Positions 1 through 10,112 of a stretch of 64,000 nt of DNA are shown here, piece by piece. Origin of the DNA: Diplonema papillatum (taxonomy: Eukaryota; Euglenozoa; Diplonemea; Diplonemida; Diplonemidae); contig JAPJBO010000002.1 of the NCBI GenBank assembly GCA_030068145.1, forward strand, positions 868,001 to 932,000, read 5' to 3'. How positions within the stretch are numbered: the stretch's first letter is position 1; each line of letters opens with the position of its first letter. Under the pieces are notes generated by a model. The model was given only the letters and a program-made list of their open reading frames with translations. It was not told where the DNA came from and did not search any database. The translations under genes and the position numbers were made by a program.

Positions 1-525
1 TTGCATGGCCATAAAATAGAATTCCGCAAATTAAAGGGCCATAAATTACAGGTCGGGGTGTATTGCGTGATTGCGTGAGGGTTTCTTGCCTATTAGTTGT
101 GAGGGCTTGGGGCCTCCTCGGCATCTTTCAGAAACTTGCCGTTTGCGTTTTAGCATCCATTCCGTGCATATTGGCCCGTTCTAGGGCCCGCTTGCCCCTC
201 AAGACGTAGAGGGGTCCATTTTCAGCCTCATTCTGGCTGGCCTCTGGCAGTTTCTGCACATCTCCAGCAGTGGAAACAGGACCTTGACACACGCAGGCCA
301 GGCCAGGTTGACTCGGGAAACCGGGTTTTATCTGCTACCACATCATTCTAGCTGCACTAACAGGTGTCTGGGCAAGTAACTACCTCTAGTACATGGTTGT
401 GGGGGGGTTCTGGCTAGTTGATCCAGTGGGCGGGGATTGGTTAGTGATATTTTCAAAAAAAGCCTAAATTATCGGGTAATAAAGGGACTCGCACATATCA
501 AATTGTTGCAGTTTTAGCGACAGGA
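1..525. other. Spacer without a gene
   Basis: No supported gene. The first 50 bases share the phrase type GCAAATTAA...ATAAATTA with 10170-10225, so a related AT-rich repeat probably borders both places. The last eight bases (518-525) are the left target-site duplication of the hAT-like element. Confidence 0.5.
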
Positions 526-887
526 CAGGGCTTACGCTCCACGTGTGGAACGTGTGAATTTCCACACGTTAATTTTTTTCGGTTTTTTTTTCTCCACGTG
601 TTATTCCGCATGTGGATCCACATGTAAATCCACACGTGTTTTTTTTTTTCTCCACATGTGCTTCAGGGCCTTATATATAAAAACTCCTCCCACGTAACTG
701 TCCATACATTGCTCGGAGTTACTAAAAATCCCAGTTGCGGCACAACTGCACGTTTATGTACCCGACAGGGTGCACCTCTTTTGTGGTTGTCACTACTGTC
801 CACCACAGAGACTGTCCTTCGGGAAGCAAAAGAGCCATGCGAAGAAGGCAAGTGTTGGGGTACTGTAGCAGTGTGCCGGGATCATTC

Positions 888-938
888 AAGAACGTTGAAG
901 TATGGCTAAAAAAGTGGTGTCACCTGAGGGGGTAATCT
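888..938 (-). repeat. Fragment of a dispersed repeat family
   Basis: The segment is the reverse complement of the 3' part of the repeat at 42783-42990 (and 60519-60590), sharing the block around GCCATACTTCAACACC and CCCTCAGGTGGCACCAC. It is a truncated copy inside the hAT-like element. Confidence 0.7.
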
Positions 939-2314
939 CGGCGGACAGCCGCGGTCTTCGCTTTCTTGGCAACACGTCATGAAACAGCCAGAAATACCAG
1001 CGCCGCAGGCGCGGAAAAATTTTCAAGCTATTGGGCCAGTCGCAGGTTCCAAAATTGAGGCTGTACGTTGCTTATCCAAAGGTGCAGTAACCGGTGCTGT
1101 GTACTGCTAGTGTGACTGCTGTACTGTAGCACTACTACTGGGCCCCTCAGCCGGGGCATTCTGTGCTTTTTTTTTTTTTTTTTTCGTTGCTTGGTCCGAG
1201 CACCAGACCCATATATAAGCCACTGATGTGCTTCCACCTGTGGACCCACAGGTAGGTCCACATGCAGGGAAGTCCAGTGTTGGACAGGGGCCCAGGAAGG
1301 GCTCACCGGCGCCCCAGTCGGTCTGACACGGGCAGGAAAGGCCCGCTCGACCGAAAGGAGAAGACTCATCCAGTGGTGGTATGTCAGCTAAGCCGACCAT
1401 CGAATCGAAGGGGTTCATCAGACACTCGGATGAGCTACTTCACCACTCAGACACCCGACGAGTTGATAGGACGTCTCGTTGTGTTGGTGGTTTGCTCTGT
1501 GTTTGAGGTGTGAGAGTGCCTACCTTGGTCCCCACGCCGATATGTATCCCGTAATGGCACACATGCCGGACTCCAGGGATCTCAAAGGTCACAGACCCAC
1601 CTGCCCGGGGGAGGTGTCACCACTCACCTGTCGTGATCCAGCAGGGGCGACGCGAAATCACGATGCTGCCCCAATCGCGATGCTGCCCCATGTCTTGTTG
1701 CATTAGGGAGTCATTCGGTACCACACTATACGGTCCATCCCGATCCTAAAGCTGCATAGAATTGCGTGCGGTCGGATGAGGTGATGTTGCTTCGCTTTTG
1801 GACTCCTTCTTCGACTTCGCACGGTCCCAACGTCCTGGTCTGCCCTTGGTGCTCGTCTTGCGCTCGTTCTGCGCAGTTCGTCTCTCCTGCCTGACTTCGT
1901 GCTTCCATTGGGCCTGCTTGCGCTCCCATCCCGACGGGTAATACGTCTGAGAATGAAAACTGCCATTCGGTGTTGCAGCTTTGCGGAGCCCAGCCTGCGG
2001 TACGGCTCACACCTTGTCGCCGGCCTTCTTCGCCGTCTGCTCGCGGCCAAGCTAAATGGCGAGCCTGCTGGCTCGCCATTTATGGCTTTTTGTTGAGACC
2101 GGCCATGTTCCCGCCTCGGAGAGACGTCAGGTTGACGTGCATCTCAAGTGCCGGGTGAATCGGCGTCTGCACAATACTCGTCAGCCTCATCGCGCTCTTC
2201 ATCGCGTACGACTTCGCGGTTGCCGAGTCCACCACCTGCTGCCCTTCCTCTTGTCCCCTCTTCCGCTTCCTGTGTCACACCCCCCCTGTTTGACCCAATG
2301 CAGAGACACCCGCG

Positions 2315-2445
2315 ACCACGGTACCAGGGAAAGCCTGCTACACGGGAGCCAAGCTTCACGTGTTCGGTGGTACTGCCAGGGTCAAGTGGCTACCGTTTCC
2401 CAAACTAAAGCATCAAGGCTTGGCGCACCTTGGGGCTTGGCGCTC
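2315..2445 (+). repeat. Dispersed repeat, inverted partner at 10902-11046
   Basis: About 130 bp beginning at GGTACCAGGGAAAGCCTGCT matches, in reverse complement, the segment at 10902-11046 with small indels. The copies lie on opposite strands about 8.5 kb apart. No coding potential is seen; it is probably a transposon fragment. Confidence 0.7.
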
Positions 2446-2797
2446 AAGCCACAGAAGTCATCGTCGCAAGGTCACACCACGATCTGCCAAAGCCGCTCGG
2501 AAAAGTCTTGCTTTCGGTCGGCCGAGGAGTGCCACCAACGACCAAGGCCGCCAAGTGTTGCACAGCCAAGTCCGTGGTGGCGCTATTTTTTTGCCCGCCG
2601 CACATAGGGAAAGGTTTTTTTCCCCCCCGAACTTTACGCGTCCACATGTGGACCACAATATTTTCTCTGAGACCGAAAACGGAGCGTAAGCCCTGCGACA
2701 GGAGGAGATGGTTATTACTTTTGAGATTAGGTGAGGATCCTGAAACTCAGAGCACAAGGGTCGCAATCGATACCGAAGGTTGTGTAATGCCTTTGGG

Positions 2798-2847
2798 TTC
2801 TGCATAGTGGCAAGAAGCTTGGACACACTTCTTGCCACTATGCAGAA
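2798..2847. repeat. Perfect 20-bp inverted repeat (hairpin)
   Basis: Arms 2798-2817 and 2828-2847 are exact reverse complements around a 10-base loop. The right arm ends in TGCAGAA, so it overlaps the point where the coding frame of the large membrane protein begins and contains a possible splice acceptor (TGCAG ending at 2845). Confidence 0.9.
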
Positions 2848-5800
2848 TTCAAAAGTACGAGAATCGAAACCTTACCTACACAACCCACCCCGCCAGGTGT
2901 TCGAAGGAGAACGGTGGATCTTGCGCCTCCATGCAGACTAAGGACGAGTGCAACCTTGCCACGAGCAGGCCGCCGTGCATTTTTGATGCAGACACCCGGT
3001 TTTGCAGGGAGTCGGTGCTCACCGAGTGCCAGTACAACGCGGAAGTGCAGCAGTGTCTTGACCACGACGGGGACTGTGGATGGTCGGATTTTAATGAGGT
3101 CTGTGTGCCATGTCACACTGAGGACGAGTCCACCTGCGCGAATCTGTTGTCGTGCGAGTGGGATGCAGACAAGTGTGTTAAGGAAGGCGGCGGCAACCCC
3201 AGGATTTTTAGCACGACCGTTTCAGTGTGGTCGCCAAGTCCGCACGTACCGTTTTCGGTCACGTTCAGCGGGACGGTGCTGTCGGTGGACGACGGTGTGG
3301 CATTCGTGGTAGAAACCCAGGCTTGCCCCGCGCGCCGCAGCTTGTATAAAATTCGGCTGGTTGGGTCAACCGGTGACGGATACGTTACGGATGCTGTGAT
3401 CTTAGGCACGGTCGGCACCTTCAAGCCGTGCTATTTCTCCGCCAAGCTTGGCATCCCGATCCGGACGGACAACCTGCCAACATTTGACGTTGCATTCTAC
3501 TACGCGTCATCCCTCGACCTCTCCGTCGAACTGCCTATGGCCGGTGAACCGTTCGATTTCATCGTCGTCGGGCAGAACCTGAAGATGCAAGACATGTTCG
3601 CTTTCGTCCCGCATCCCGCCACTGCCTGTCCGGATTCCCTTGGCGCGTACACGCCGTTTGCAGTGGTCGACGAATTTACGGCCGAAGGCAAAGGGCTCGT
3701 CGACTTGGGCACATGGGTCCTTTGCTACGCGTCGACCGCGCTTGTGGAACGTGGCAAGGTGAGCCCGGAGCTTACGACGTTCCTGGTGGCTGGCGACCCA
3801 GTGTTGGTGGTGTCGCGCGTTGAGCATCTGAACACGACGCAACTCGAGTGGACGACCGAGATAGTATCGGATGATCTCGGATTCGACTTCGCGAAGGTAA
3901 ACAGCAAGTCTTGCTCAGTCGATGGAGCGCGCGGGTTGCGCCTGGCTACATACGAAGTCCCCGGATACCACTGGGGGCCGTTGACCGCTTTCACGAAGGC
4001 GACGTCGAGCATCCAGTTTGGGAGTGTGCGGGAAAGGCGGCACTTGCACGGTCAGGTCTGCGTGACGCCGATGGTGCTTGACGAGTGGTTTGACCAAGCT
4101 TCGAACGCGCATTTGGCGTTGAACTTCGTGAGCTTCGCCATTGACCCCACCGACGTCGTGCGCATCTTCGCGAAAGACACGTTTTCAGGCGTAGACGGGG
4201 TCATCGGAGCGACGTCTGTCGCTCCGGACGAATACAGCAGGGGCGACCTGCCCGACTGCCCTGAATCCCTGGACGGCTTGACGCTCATGGCCGCGTACTC
4301 GGGGGTGCAGCGGCCGGAGGCGCCCTTCCGGGTTAAGTTCGAAACGGACCCCGATTACCCGGAATGGGGGTCCGTTTCCGTCGTCGTCGCCGTGTGCACG
4401 GACGCGCGGGACTTCGGCGGAACAGGGTTCCAGCTCGAGATGAAGATCGTGGCCGCGTGCCCGAACGACTGCTTGGACGCGACCGGCGTGGTGAGGGGGG
4501 TGTGCAATGTCGACGACGGCCAAATCACCGGCGTCTGCGAGTGCTCAGACGGCTGGACGGGCGACGACTGCTCCCAAAGGGAGGTGTGCTATGGATACCG
4601 TGACGCCGTCTCTCCGAGGACTAAACCTGTGGGATCCGTCGACGCGCAGGTGCCAGCCGGCAACATCTGCGGGTTCGCGCTGGCCCCGGATCCTGAAGAG
4701 GACGCGTCGCTCGTCCGGTTCGGCATGTACGAAATGGTTCTGGAGGTATCCTCCGAAACAACGCTGCGGGGCTCCTGCTCGCAGAACTACGTCACCGTGT
4801 ACGCAGGCAACTGGAGGGGAATCCTGATCCGCAAGCTCTGCCCCGAAGATCTCGGCGTGCGAGACCATGTGTTCTTGATCCACTCGGGGATCGCGCACGT
4901 CGAGGTGGCCGGCGCCGCCGTCGGCCGGATCCGGTTCCGGTACAAAGCTGTGTCGCTGGAGTGCCCCGCGCTGCCCGGGGACAAGCCGTGCAGCGGGCTG
5001 GGCACGTGCTACGACAGGGAGGCGGGCCCCGCCTTCGACGACTACCCGCTGTACCTGAAGGCGTGCACTTGCCCACCCGAGTACGTCGCGCCGACGGTGC
5101 TTGACACGTGCAGCGTCTGCTCGTACGGGTACGCGAAGAACAACGAGTCCGAGTGCATCAAGTCGCTGGGGTGCACGAGCCTCGACGACTGCGGGGGCGC
5201 CGAAAGGGCGGTCGAGTGCACGACCGACGGCTGCGTGTGCAAAGACGGGTGGCACGGCCAGTTCTGCGGGGTGTCCGTGCCGGCGCCGGTGTCCGACGTG
5301 ATCGACTCGGCGGAGCACGGGTCGCACCTGGTCCTCCGGCTCGCCTTCGGCGACAGCGCGATGTCGCTGGCGAACGTGGCGCCGGCGACGGCCGGCGTCC
5401 CGGACCACTCGGTCAGCTCGTGCCAGGTCAACCGCGACCTGCCGTGCCTCGCGTCCGACCGGAAGCGGGGCAACATCTACACCGCGACCGGCCGCGTCCT
5501 GGGGGACGAGGCCGACGCCAGCAGCACGGGGGTGTTCCTGAACAAGGAGTCGGCGTCTATGGGCTTCCACCCGGACCAGATCACGCTCATTCGCGTCCGC
5601 AGCACGCCGCTCGACGTCTCCGGCTCGCTGACGGTCACCGCGTGGGTCCAGGTCAGCAGGGCCACCACCGGATTCCTCGTCGCGAAGACCGACCACGTCA
5701 TGCACAAGACGGGCGACAACCCGATGCTCGACACCGCCGCCGAAGAGATCCGGGCGTTCTCCATCCTGCACCCGGACGCGAAGGTCCACGTGTACTTCGC

Positions 5801-8036
5801 GCTGTACCTCGACGGGGCCGATGGGGCCGTCTACTACTATTCGTCGAAGCCGAAGAACGACGAAGCGAAGTCGGTAGATGACAACCGGTTCATCAAGAAG
5901 TTCCGGATCGGCGGCGACCTGTTCGACTCGAAGTGGCACTTCCTCGCGATGACGGTCGCCCGGAAGGGAGGCCGATGGGAGGCCTCGATTTTCGTAGACG
6001 GGCGGACGTCTACGAGCGACGCATCGTACGTGCAGTGCCTGCCGTTTCCGCCCGACTCGGTGCAGAGTGGCAAGCCGCCTGTGACTGAGTGGCGGGCGGA
6101 CAAAGGGGAGCCGAACGTGTGGGCCGGCGGGGTGCTCACCGTCGGGTACAATTTCACGGGGTCGGTCGACGAAGTGCGGGTGTACGACGACCAGATGCAG
6201 CACTACAACATCGTCGACCTGGGGTCCATGGCGCTGTTCGAGTCGACCCTCAGCCTCCCCGCGGCCATCCTGATAGCCATGGGCGTCGCCACCATCATCC
6301 CGCTGAGCCTCGCGCTGCTGTTCCCCCTGGCCCGGGTCCTGCTGAAGAAATACCGAGCGCGCAGCGCAGTCGCCGTCATGTCCGTCGAAACCGTCATCGT
6401 GTCCCGCACGGGCAGCGCGGCGACGGGGCTCGGGCGTCCCGCCGAGCCCCGCGGGCAAACGCCGCCTGCGAAGGAAGAGGACCCAGGGGCGGTCGGAAAG
6501 GGGGTAAAGGAGGAAGACGCCGCCGGTGGGAAGGACGGGCGGTTCGTCGCGATGAAGCGCAAGATCGCCGCGTTCGGGCACGCGGCTGCGCTCGGCGTCG
6601 GGTCCGGCGTCGGGGGGACGGCGGGCGGCGTCGGCGCCGAACGGGTGCAGGACGCGGCGCAGGCCTTCGCCGGCGACGGAGACGGCGGCGCGGGGTTCGC
6701 AGGGCCGGCCGCTTCTCCGGCGGGGTTCGCGCAGACCGCCGGAGAGGGCGTGCGCGACGCGGTCGAGCTTCAGCTCGCGATCATCCGCGACTCGTGGCAG
6801 ATGCTGGCCCTGTTCTTGACGGCGTGGGACTGGCCGCCGCTGTTCAAATCGATCTTCGGCTACGCGACCCTTCCCTTCTCGATCGACCTGACGCTCATCT
6901 CGTCGAGCGTCCAGGAGTCCATGCAAAACCTTTCCCCCTTCGAATGGGCTTTCTACGCCGGGCTGATCGTTTGCGTAGCTTCGTACTTCATCCTCGCCTG
7001 CATCATCTTCAGCACGAAAGTTGAGCCCGTCGACTTCATGCTGCAGCAGCGAGCCAAGTACCGCGAAATCATCGCGGGGTACGAAAAGCTGCTTTCCGAT
7101 CTGAAAGCGGAAGGCGCGGGCCGAGCGAGGATTCGGATGGCGCACAAGGCGAAGGAGCAGATGCTCGAAGAAGCCGGCATGCGGAAGAAGTGGAAGGACC
7201 GGGCGGCGTTCGCCACGCTGTTCACGCTGTCGACGCTGTACCTGCCCATCACGAGGGGGGCGATCATGATTCTGCGGTGCCACCGGGAGGTGCAGTGCAT
7301 CTGGGACTGCGCTTCGCTGCAAGACGCGCCGGGGGATTACCTGGTCGCCTTCGGCATCGCGATGGCGGCCGGGGCTTTGATCGGAGTCTCAGCACCGGTC
7401 TTTCTGTGGTACGTCGTGCGGCGCAAGCGGCGGGACTTCGAGAGCATGCACCCGGATGTGGCCACCCGGGGGGAGAACTGGACCGTGTTCGCTAAGGAGG
7501 ATCGGACGTCGTATAAGCACGTGTACGCAGGGTTTGAGTACCGCTGGGCTTACTTCCAGTCGTGGCTGATGTTGTTCAAAGCGTTGATGTGCATCCCGAC
7601 ATTGGGGTTGGAGGAGAACGGAGAGTCCCAGCTCATTGCCGCGGTCGTCATCCAGGCCGGGTTTACGCTGCTGATGTTCGCGACGTCGCCGTTCATCCTC
7701 GACGCGTGCGACAACATCATTCAGGTCGGGCAGGTCAACATCATGTTTTGCCTGGCCATCTCCTGCTTCTACCGCGCGGATCCGACCCGCACGGAGTACG
7801 AACACATCTTGATCGCGGCTGGGATCGCCACCATCCTTGTCCAGCTGGGCAACGTCATCTTCAACAACAGCGGCACGCACACCATGGCACCCATAGACAG
7901 ACTCGTGGCGCGCAATGCTGACGAACAGGAGCTGCAAAGCATCAGCCGGACGTCACGGAGTGACGACGACCTGCGCCCGTTCGTCGAACACCGAGACCAC
8001 AGACGTTATTCGATATCGACTCCCCGCCATCCGTAG
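2832..8036 (+). CDS. Large EGF/LamG multi-pass membrane protein, 5' end missing
   Basis: A continuous frame of about 1730 codons. The 5' boundary is not a true start: there is no early ATG (first in-frame ATG at 2932), and a possible acceptor ends at 2845, so a signal-peptide exon probably lies upstream. In order: a cysteine-rich N-terminus; beta-rich repeats; an EGF-like domain near residues 542-581 (GWTGDDC); a CUB-like stretch near 590-705; a second Cys-rich/EGF block ending GWHGQFCG near 812; a LamG/concanavalin-like domain near 830-1120 (TVTAWVQV, SKWHFLAM, GSVDEVRVYDD); a first membrane helix near 1140-1170; an Ala/Gly-rich cytoplasmic linker; then about six further helices between 6800 and 7880. 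The helical module, with the phrase AWDWPPLF and a YRWAYFQSW segment, resembles the C-terminal region of large EGF-bearing protist surface proteins. A surface receptor or adhesin role is inferred; ligand unknown. No duplicated 3' end follows it, unlike its neighbours. Confidence 0.85.
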   Translation: MPLCRIQKYENRNLTYTTHPARCSKENGGSCASMQTKDECNLATSRPPCIFDADTRFCRESVLTECQYNAEVQQCLDHDGDCGWSDFNEVCVPCHTEDESTCANLLSCEWDADKCVKEGGGNPRIFSTTVSVWSPSPHVPFSVTFSGTVLSVDDGVAFVVETQACPARRSLYKIRLVGSTGDGYVTDAVILGTVGTFKPCYFSAKLGIPIRTDNLPTFDVAFYYASSLDLSVELPMAGEPFDFIVVGQNLKMQDMFAFVPHPATACPDSLGAYTPFAVVDEFTAEGKGLVDLGTWVLCYASTALVERGKVSPELTTFLVAGDPVLVVSRVEHLNTTQLEWTTEIVSDDLGFDFAKVNSKSCSVDGARGLRLATYEVPGYHWGPLTAFTKATSSIQFGSVRERRHLHGQVCVTPMVLDEWFDQASNAHLALNFVSFAIDPTDVVRIFAKDTFSGVDGVIGATSVAPDEYSRGDLPDCPESLDGLTLMAAYSGVQRPEAPFRVKFETDPDYPEWGSVSVVVAVCTDARDFGGTGFQLEMKIVAACPNDCLDATGVVRGVCNVDDGQITGVCECSDGWTGDDCSQREVCYGYRDAVSPRTKPVGSVDAQVPAGNICGFALAPDPEEDASLVRFGMYEMVLEVSSETTLRGSCSQNYVTVYAGNWRGILIRKLCPEDLGVRDHVFLIHSGIAHVEVAGAAVGRIRFRYKAVSLECPALPGDKPCSGLGTCYDREAGPAFDDYPLYLKACTCPPEYVAPTVLDTCSVCSYGYAKNNESECIKSLGCTSLDDCGGAERAVECTTDGCVCKDGWHGQFCGVSVPAPVSDVIDSAEHGSHLVLRLAFGDSAMSLANVAPATAGVPDHSVSSCQVNRDLPCLASDRKRGNIYTATGRVLGDEADASSTGVFLNKESASMGFHPDQITLIRVRSTPLDVSGSLTVTAWVQVSRATTGFLVAKTDHVMHKTGDNPMLDTAAEEIRAFSILHPDAKVHVYFALYLDGADGAVYYYSSKPKNDEAKSVDDNRFIKKFRIGGDLFDSKWHFLAMTVARKGGRWEASIFVDGRTSTSDASYVQCLPFPPDSVQSGKPPVTEWRADKGEPNVWAGGVLTVGYNFTGSVDEVRVYDDQMQHYNIVDLGSMALFESTLSLPAAILIAMGVATIIPLSLALLFPLARVLLKKYRARSAVAVMSVETVIVSRTGSAATGLGRPAEPRGQTPPAKEEDPGAVGKGVKEEDAAGGKDGRFVAMKRKIAAFGHAAALGVGSGVGGTAGGVGAERVQDAAQAFAGDGDGGAGFAGPAASPAGFAQTAGEGVRDAVELQLAIIRDSWQMLALFLTAWDWPPLFKSIFGYATLPFSIDLTLISSSVQESMQNLSPFEWAFYAGLIVCVASYFILACIIFSTKVEPVDFMLQQRAKYREIIAGYEKLLSDLKAEGAGRARIRMAHKAKEQMLEEAGMRKKWKDRAAFATLFTLSTLYLPITRGAIMILRCHREVQCIWDCASLQDAPGDYLVAFGIAMAAGALIGVSAPVFLWYVVRRKRRDFESMHPDVATRGENWTVFAKEDRTSYKHVYAGFEYRWAYFQSWLMLFKALMCIPTLGLEENGESQLIAAVVIQAGFTLLMFATSPFILDACDNIIQVGQVNIMFCLAISCFYRADPTRTEYEHILIAAGIATILVQLGNVIFNNSGTHTMAPIDRLVARNADEQELQSISRTSRSDDDLRPFVEHRDHRRYSISTPRHP

Positions 8037-9398
8037 GCGCTTGCCTCGGCAAAGGTCTTGCCTGCCCCTCGGCGCGCACTCCTGTTGCTTTCGATCACGG
8101 CTAGATTTAGGTACGGATGGACCCACATGTGACGCCTCCTGTCGGAGATGCCTCACGTAGCCGGTAGAGCGTTGTCGGTGGCGATACGTCCCGTGTGGTC
8201 TGCAATTTCAATTTGCCAAGCATGAAGGCAGAAAGCTCTTGCACGGCATTGCGATTCTACATCGCATTGCCTGCGGCTGCCTCTGACGGGGCACCACGTT
8301 TGCACCACGATCTATCTCCTGGAGTTGCCTGGTGCTGACTTTTACGGTCCGTCTCGTCGATTATCATCCTTCAAATCCAGCATTCTGAGGAGCTTTGCTA
8401 CGAGCTCTTTCTGTCCCGAATTGCTGTGAAACGGTCTGGAAGAAATTCCCGACCCATCGATGCCGCCTAGCCTGCAGTTTGAGAACTGCCAGAGCTATTC
8501 TCTTCCAGGGGTTAACCACCGATCCCGGTGCTTTGAAACCAGCAGGAAAAGGGCAGGTTATTTTTACTTTCAAGCAAAACGTCAGTCACTATAACCCCAC
8601 CTGGCTAGCCGAAATATAAAAGTATCACAAAGTACGTACGAACATGTGTATATGACAGAAAATAACAGTGACCACTGCAGCCGCTTTTACTCGCCTTGCG
8701 AAGCAGGCTGGAACCGTTCTCGTTCGTGCTCGCCTTCAAGCGAGTTGCGCAGAGAGAGGTGCGAAGACCGGAAACTCTCCGGAGAGAAAGTCCCTGTCCT
8801 CTACCTCGCCTTTCTTTCTCTCCCTCTCTCTCTCTCTCTCTCTTCGGCTTCCGGCGCACGTTTTTGTGTTAACAATGCATTGTTGGTACTAAAAATCAGT
8901 AGTTGGCAGCGTACTAAAAGCAACTCACCAAAGCAGGTGAAAAGCCGCTGGTGCGCACAGACAAACGGAAGCGCCATACTAATTTTTTACTGTTGTGCGT
9001 GAGTGTCGACGAACGATACCAGGGATCGCTGAAAAGCATTCCAACCGTTTCCCCGCCATGTTTCCTCTTGTCATCAAAACCAACGTGCACTTCTTTTTAT
9101 TCAAGGCACGCGCGCAAAAATTAAAGCAAACCACCAACACAGAACTCAGTCTTTCACTGGAGCGGCCCCGACGAGACGAGGGCACCGCATTCCTCCTTCC
9201 TGCCTTGTGTTTCGAAGTTACTTTTCACAGCCCACGATTTTGTGACACACTTTTTCGTGGTGATCTCTGCGGCGATGGTCACCATGTGACTACCTCTGCG
9301 ATACTGTGTCATGCTCCAGGCACTTGCACTCATTCGAGTCTTCGTCTTCGCGCGGTCGCTTTGCACCTGGTCTCCCCTACAGATTTCTGCCTACGACC
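8037..9398. other. Spacer with CT microsatellite and dispersed repeat
   Basis: No supported gene. A CT-rich microsatellite runs about 8810-8842. A dispersed repeat with the phrase TAGTTGGCAGCGTACTA occupies about 8862-8977; related copies lie at 27430-27560 and 57376-57480 (same strand) and 48368-48465 (opposite strand). Confidence 0.6.
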
Positions 9399-9511
9399 TT
9401 ATTTTGCGCCGCCAGCTATTTTCAGTCGGAAAAATAAACGAATTTATTTCCCTAGGGACAATAAATTTCATTTATTTGTTTCGACTGAAAATAGCTGGCG
9501 GCGCAAAATAA
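9399..9511. repeat. 30-bp perfect inverted repeat, cruciform or MITE-like
   Basis: Arms at 9399-9428 and 9482-9511 are exact reverse complements (GC-rich core GCGCCGCCAGC within AT-rich DNA), separated by an AT-rich loop of about 53 bp that is itself partly self-complementary. It borders the satellite at 9640-10112. It may be a small fold-back element. Confidence 0.85.
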
Positions 9512-9639
9512 ATTCCGAGATCGGAAAAAATAAATTCGTTTATTTGTCCGGCCTGTGCAAACACAACGGAATCCTGTCAAAAAATAAACGAAATTTATCG
9601 TCACGCTCCTCAAGCCATTTCCACCAGAGGGAATTTATT

Positions 9640-10112
9640 TTTCCCAATAAAAATCTTTTTTCGTGGCTATAAGGGAATAAAATTCTTTTTCCGTTTTTCG
9701 TGGCTATAAGGGAATAAAAATCTTTTTTCGTGGCTATAAGGGAATAAAATTCTTTTTTCGTGGCTATAAGGGAATAAAGTTCTTTTTTCGTGGCTACAAG
9801 GGAATAAAAATCTTTTTTCGTGGCTATAAGGGAATAAAATTCTTTTTTCGTGGCTATAAAGGAATAAAATTCTTTTTTCGTGGCTATAAGGTAATAAAAT
9901 TCTGTTTTCGTGGCTATAAGGGAATAAAATTCTTTTTTCGTGGCTATAAGGGAATAAAATTCTTTTTTCGTGGCTATAAGGGAATAAAATTATTTCGTGG
10001 TGGCTATAAGGGAAAAAAAAAGCGGTTGTCGTCAGTTCGTGGCTATAAGGGAATAAAATTCTTTTTCCGTGGCTATAAGGGAATATTGAAAATACCGGGT
10101 GGCTATAAGATA
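9640..10112. repeat. Tandem array of about 32-bp units
   Basis: Roughly 14 units built on TCGTGGCTATAAGGGAATAA followed by a T-rich stretch. Units differ by a few substitutions and short indels, and the last few are more degenerate. Read on the minus strand, the array gives an open frame of repeated FPYSHEKRIL, which is a by-product of the repeat and not a convincing protein. Confidence 0.92.

Larger units (their letters stand above)
526..2695. mobile_element. hAT-like DNA transposon, probably non-autonomous
   Basis: The ends are a perfect 15-bp terminal inverted repeat: CAGGGCTTACGCTCC at 526-540 and its reverse complement at 2681-2695. The octamer CGACAGGA directly flanks both ends (518-525 and 2696-2703), which is the 8-bp target duplication expected of hAT elements; CAGGG ends are also common in that superfamily. 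The subterminal parts are full of short palindromes of the CCACATGTGG type. No reading frame resembles a hAT transposase (no recognisable catalytic core or dimerisation region), so this 2170-bp copy likely moves, or moved, using enzyme from elsewhere. It contains fragments of other dispersed repeats (888-938 and 2315-2445). A shorter relative lies at 62224-62500. Confidence 0.8.

Noticed and set aside
4545..7322. Minus-strand frame of 925 codons inside the large membrane protein gene
   Set aside because: It is Arg/Asp/His-rich antisense of GC-rich coding DNA, with no domain signals; the plus strand has clear EGF and LamG motifs and membrane helices.
9640..10112. CRISPR-like appearance of the 32-bp array
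   Set aside because: Units are contiguous with no unique spacers, and the DNA is eukaryotic.
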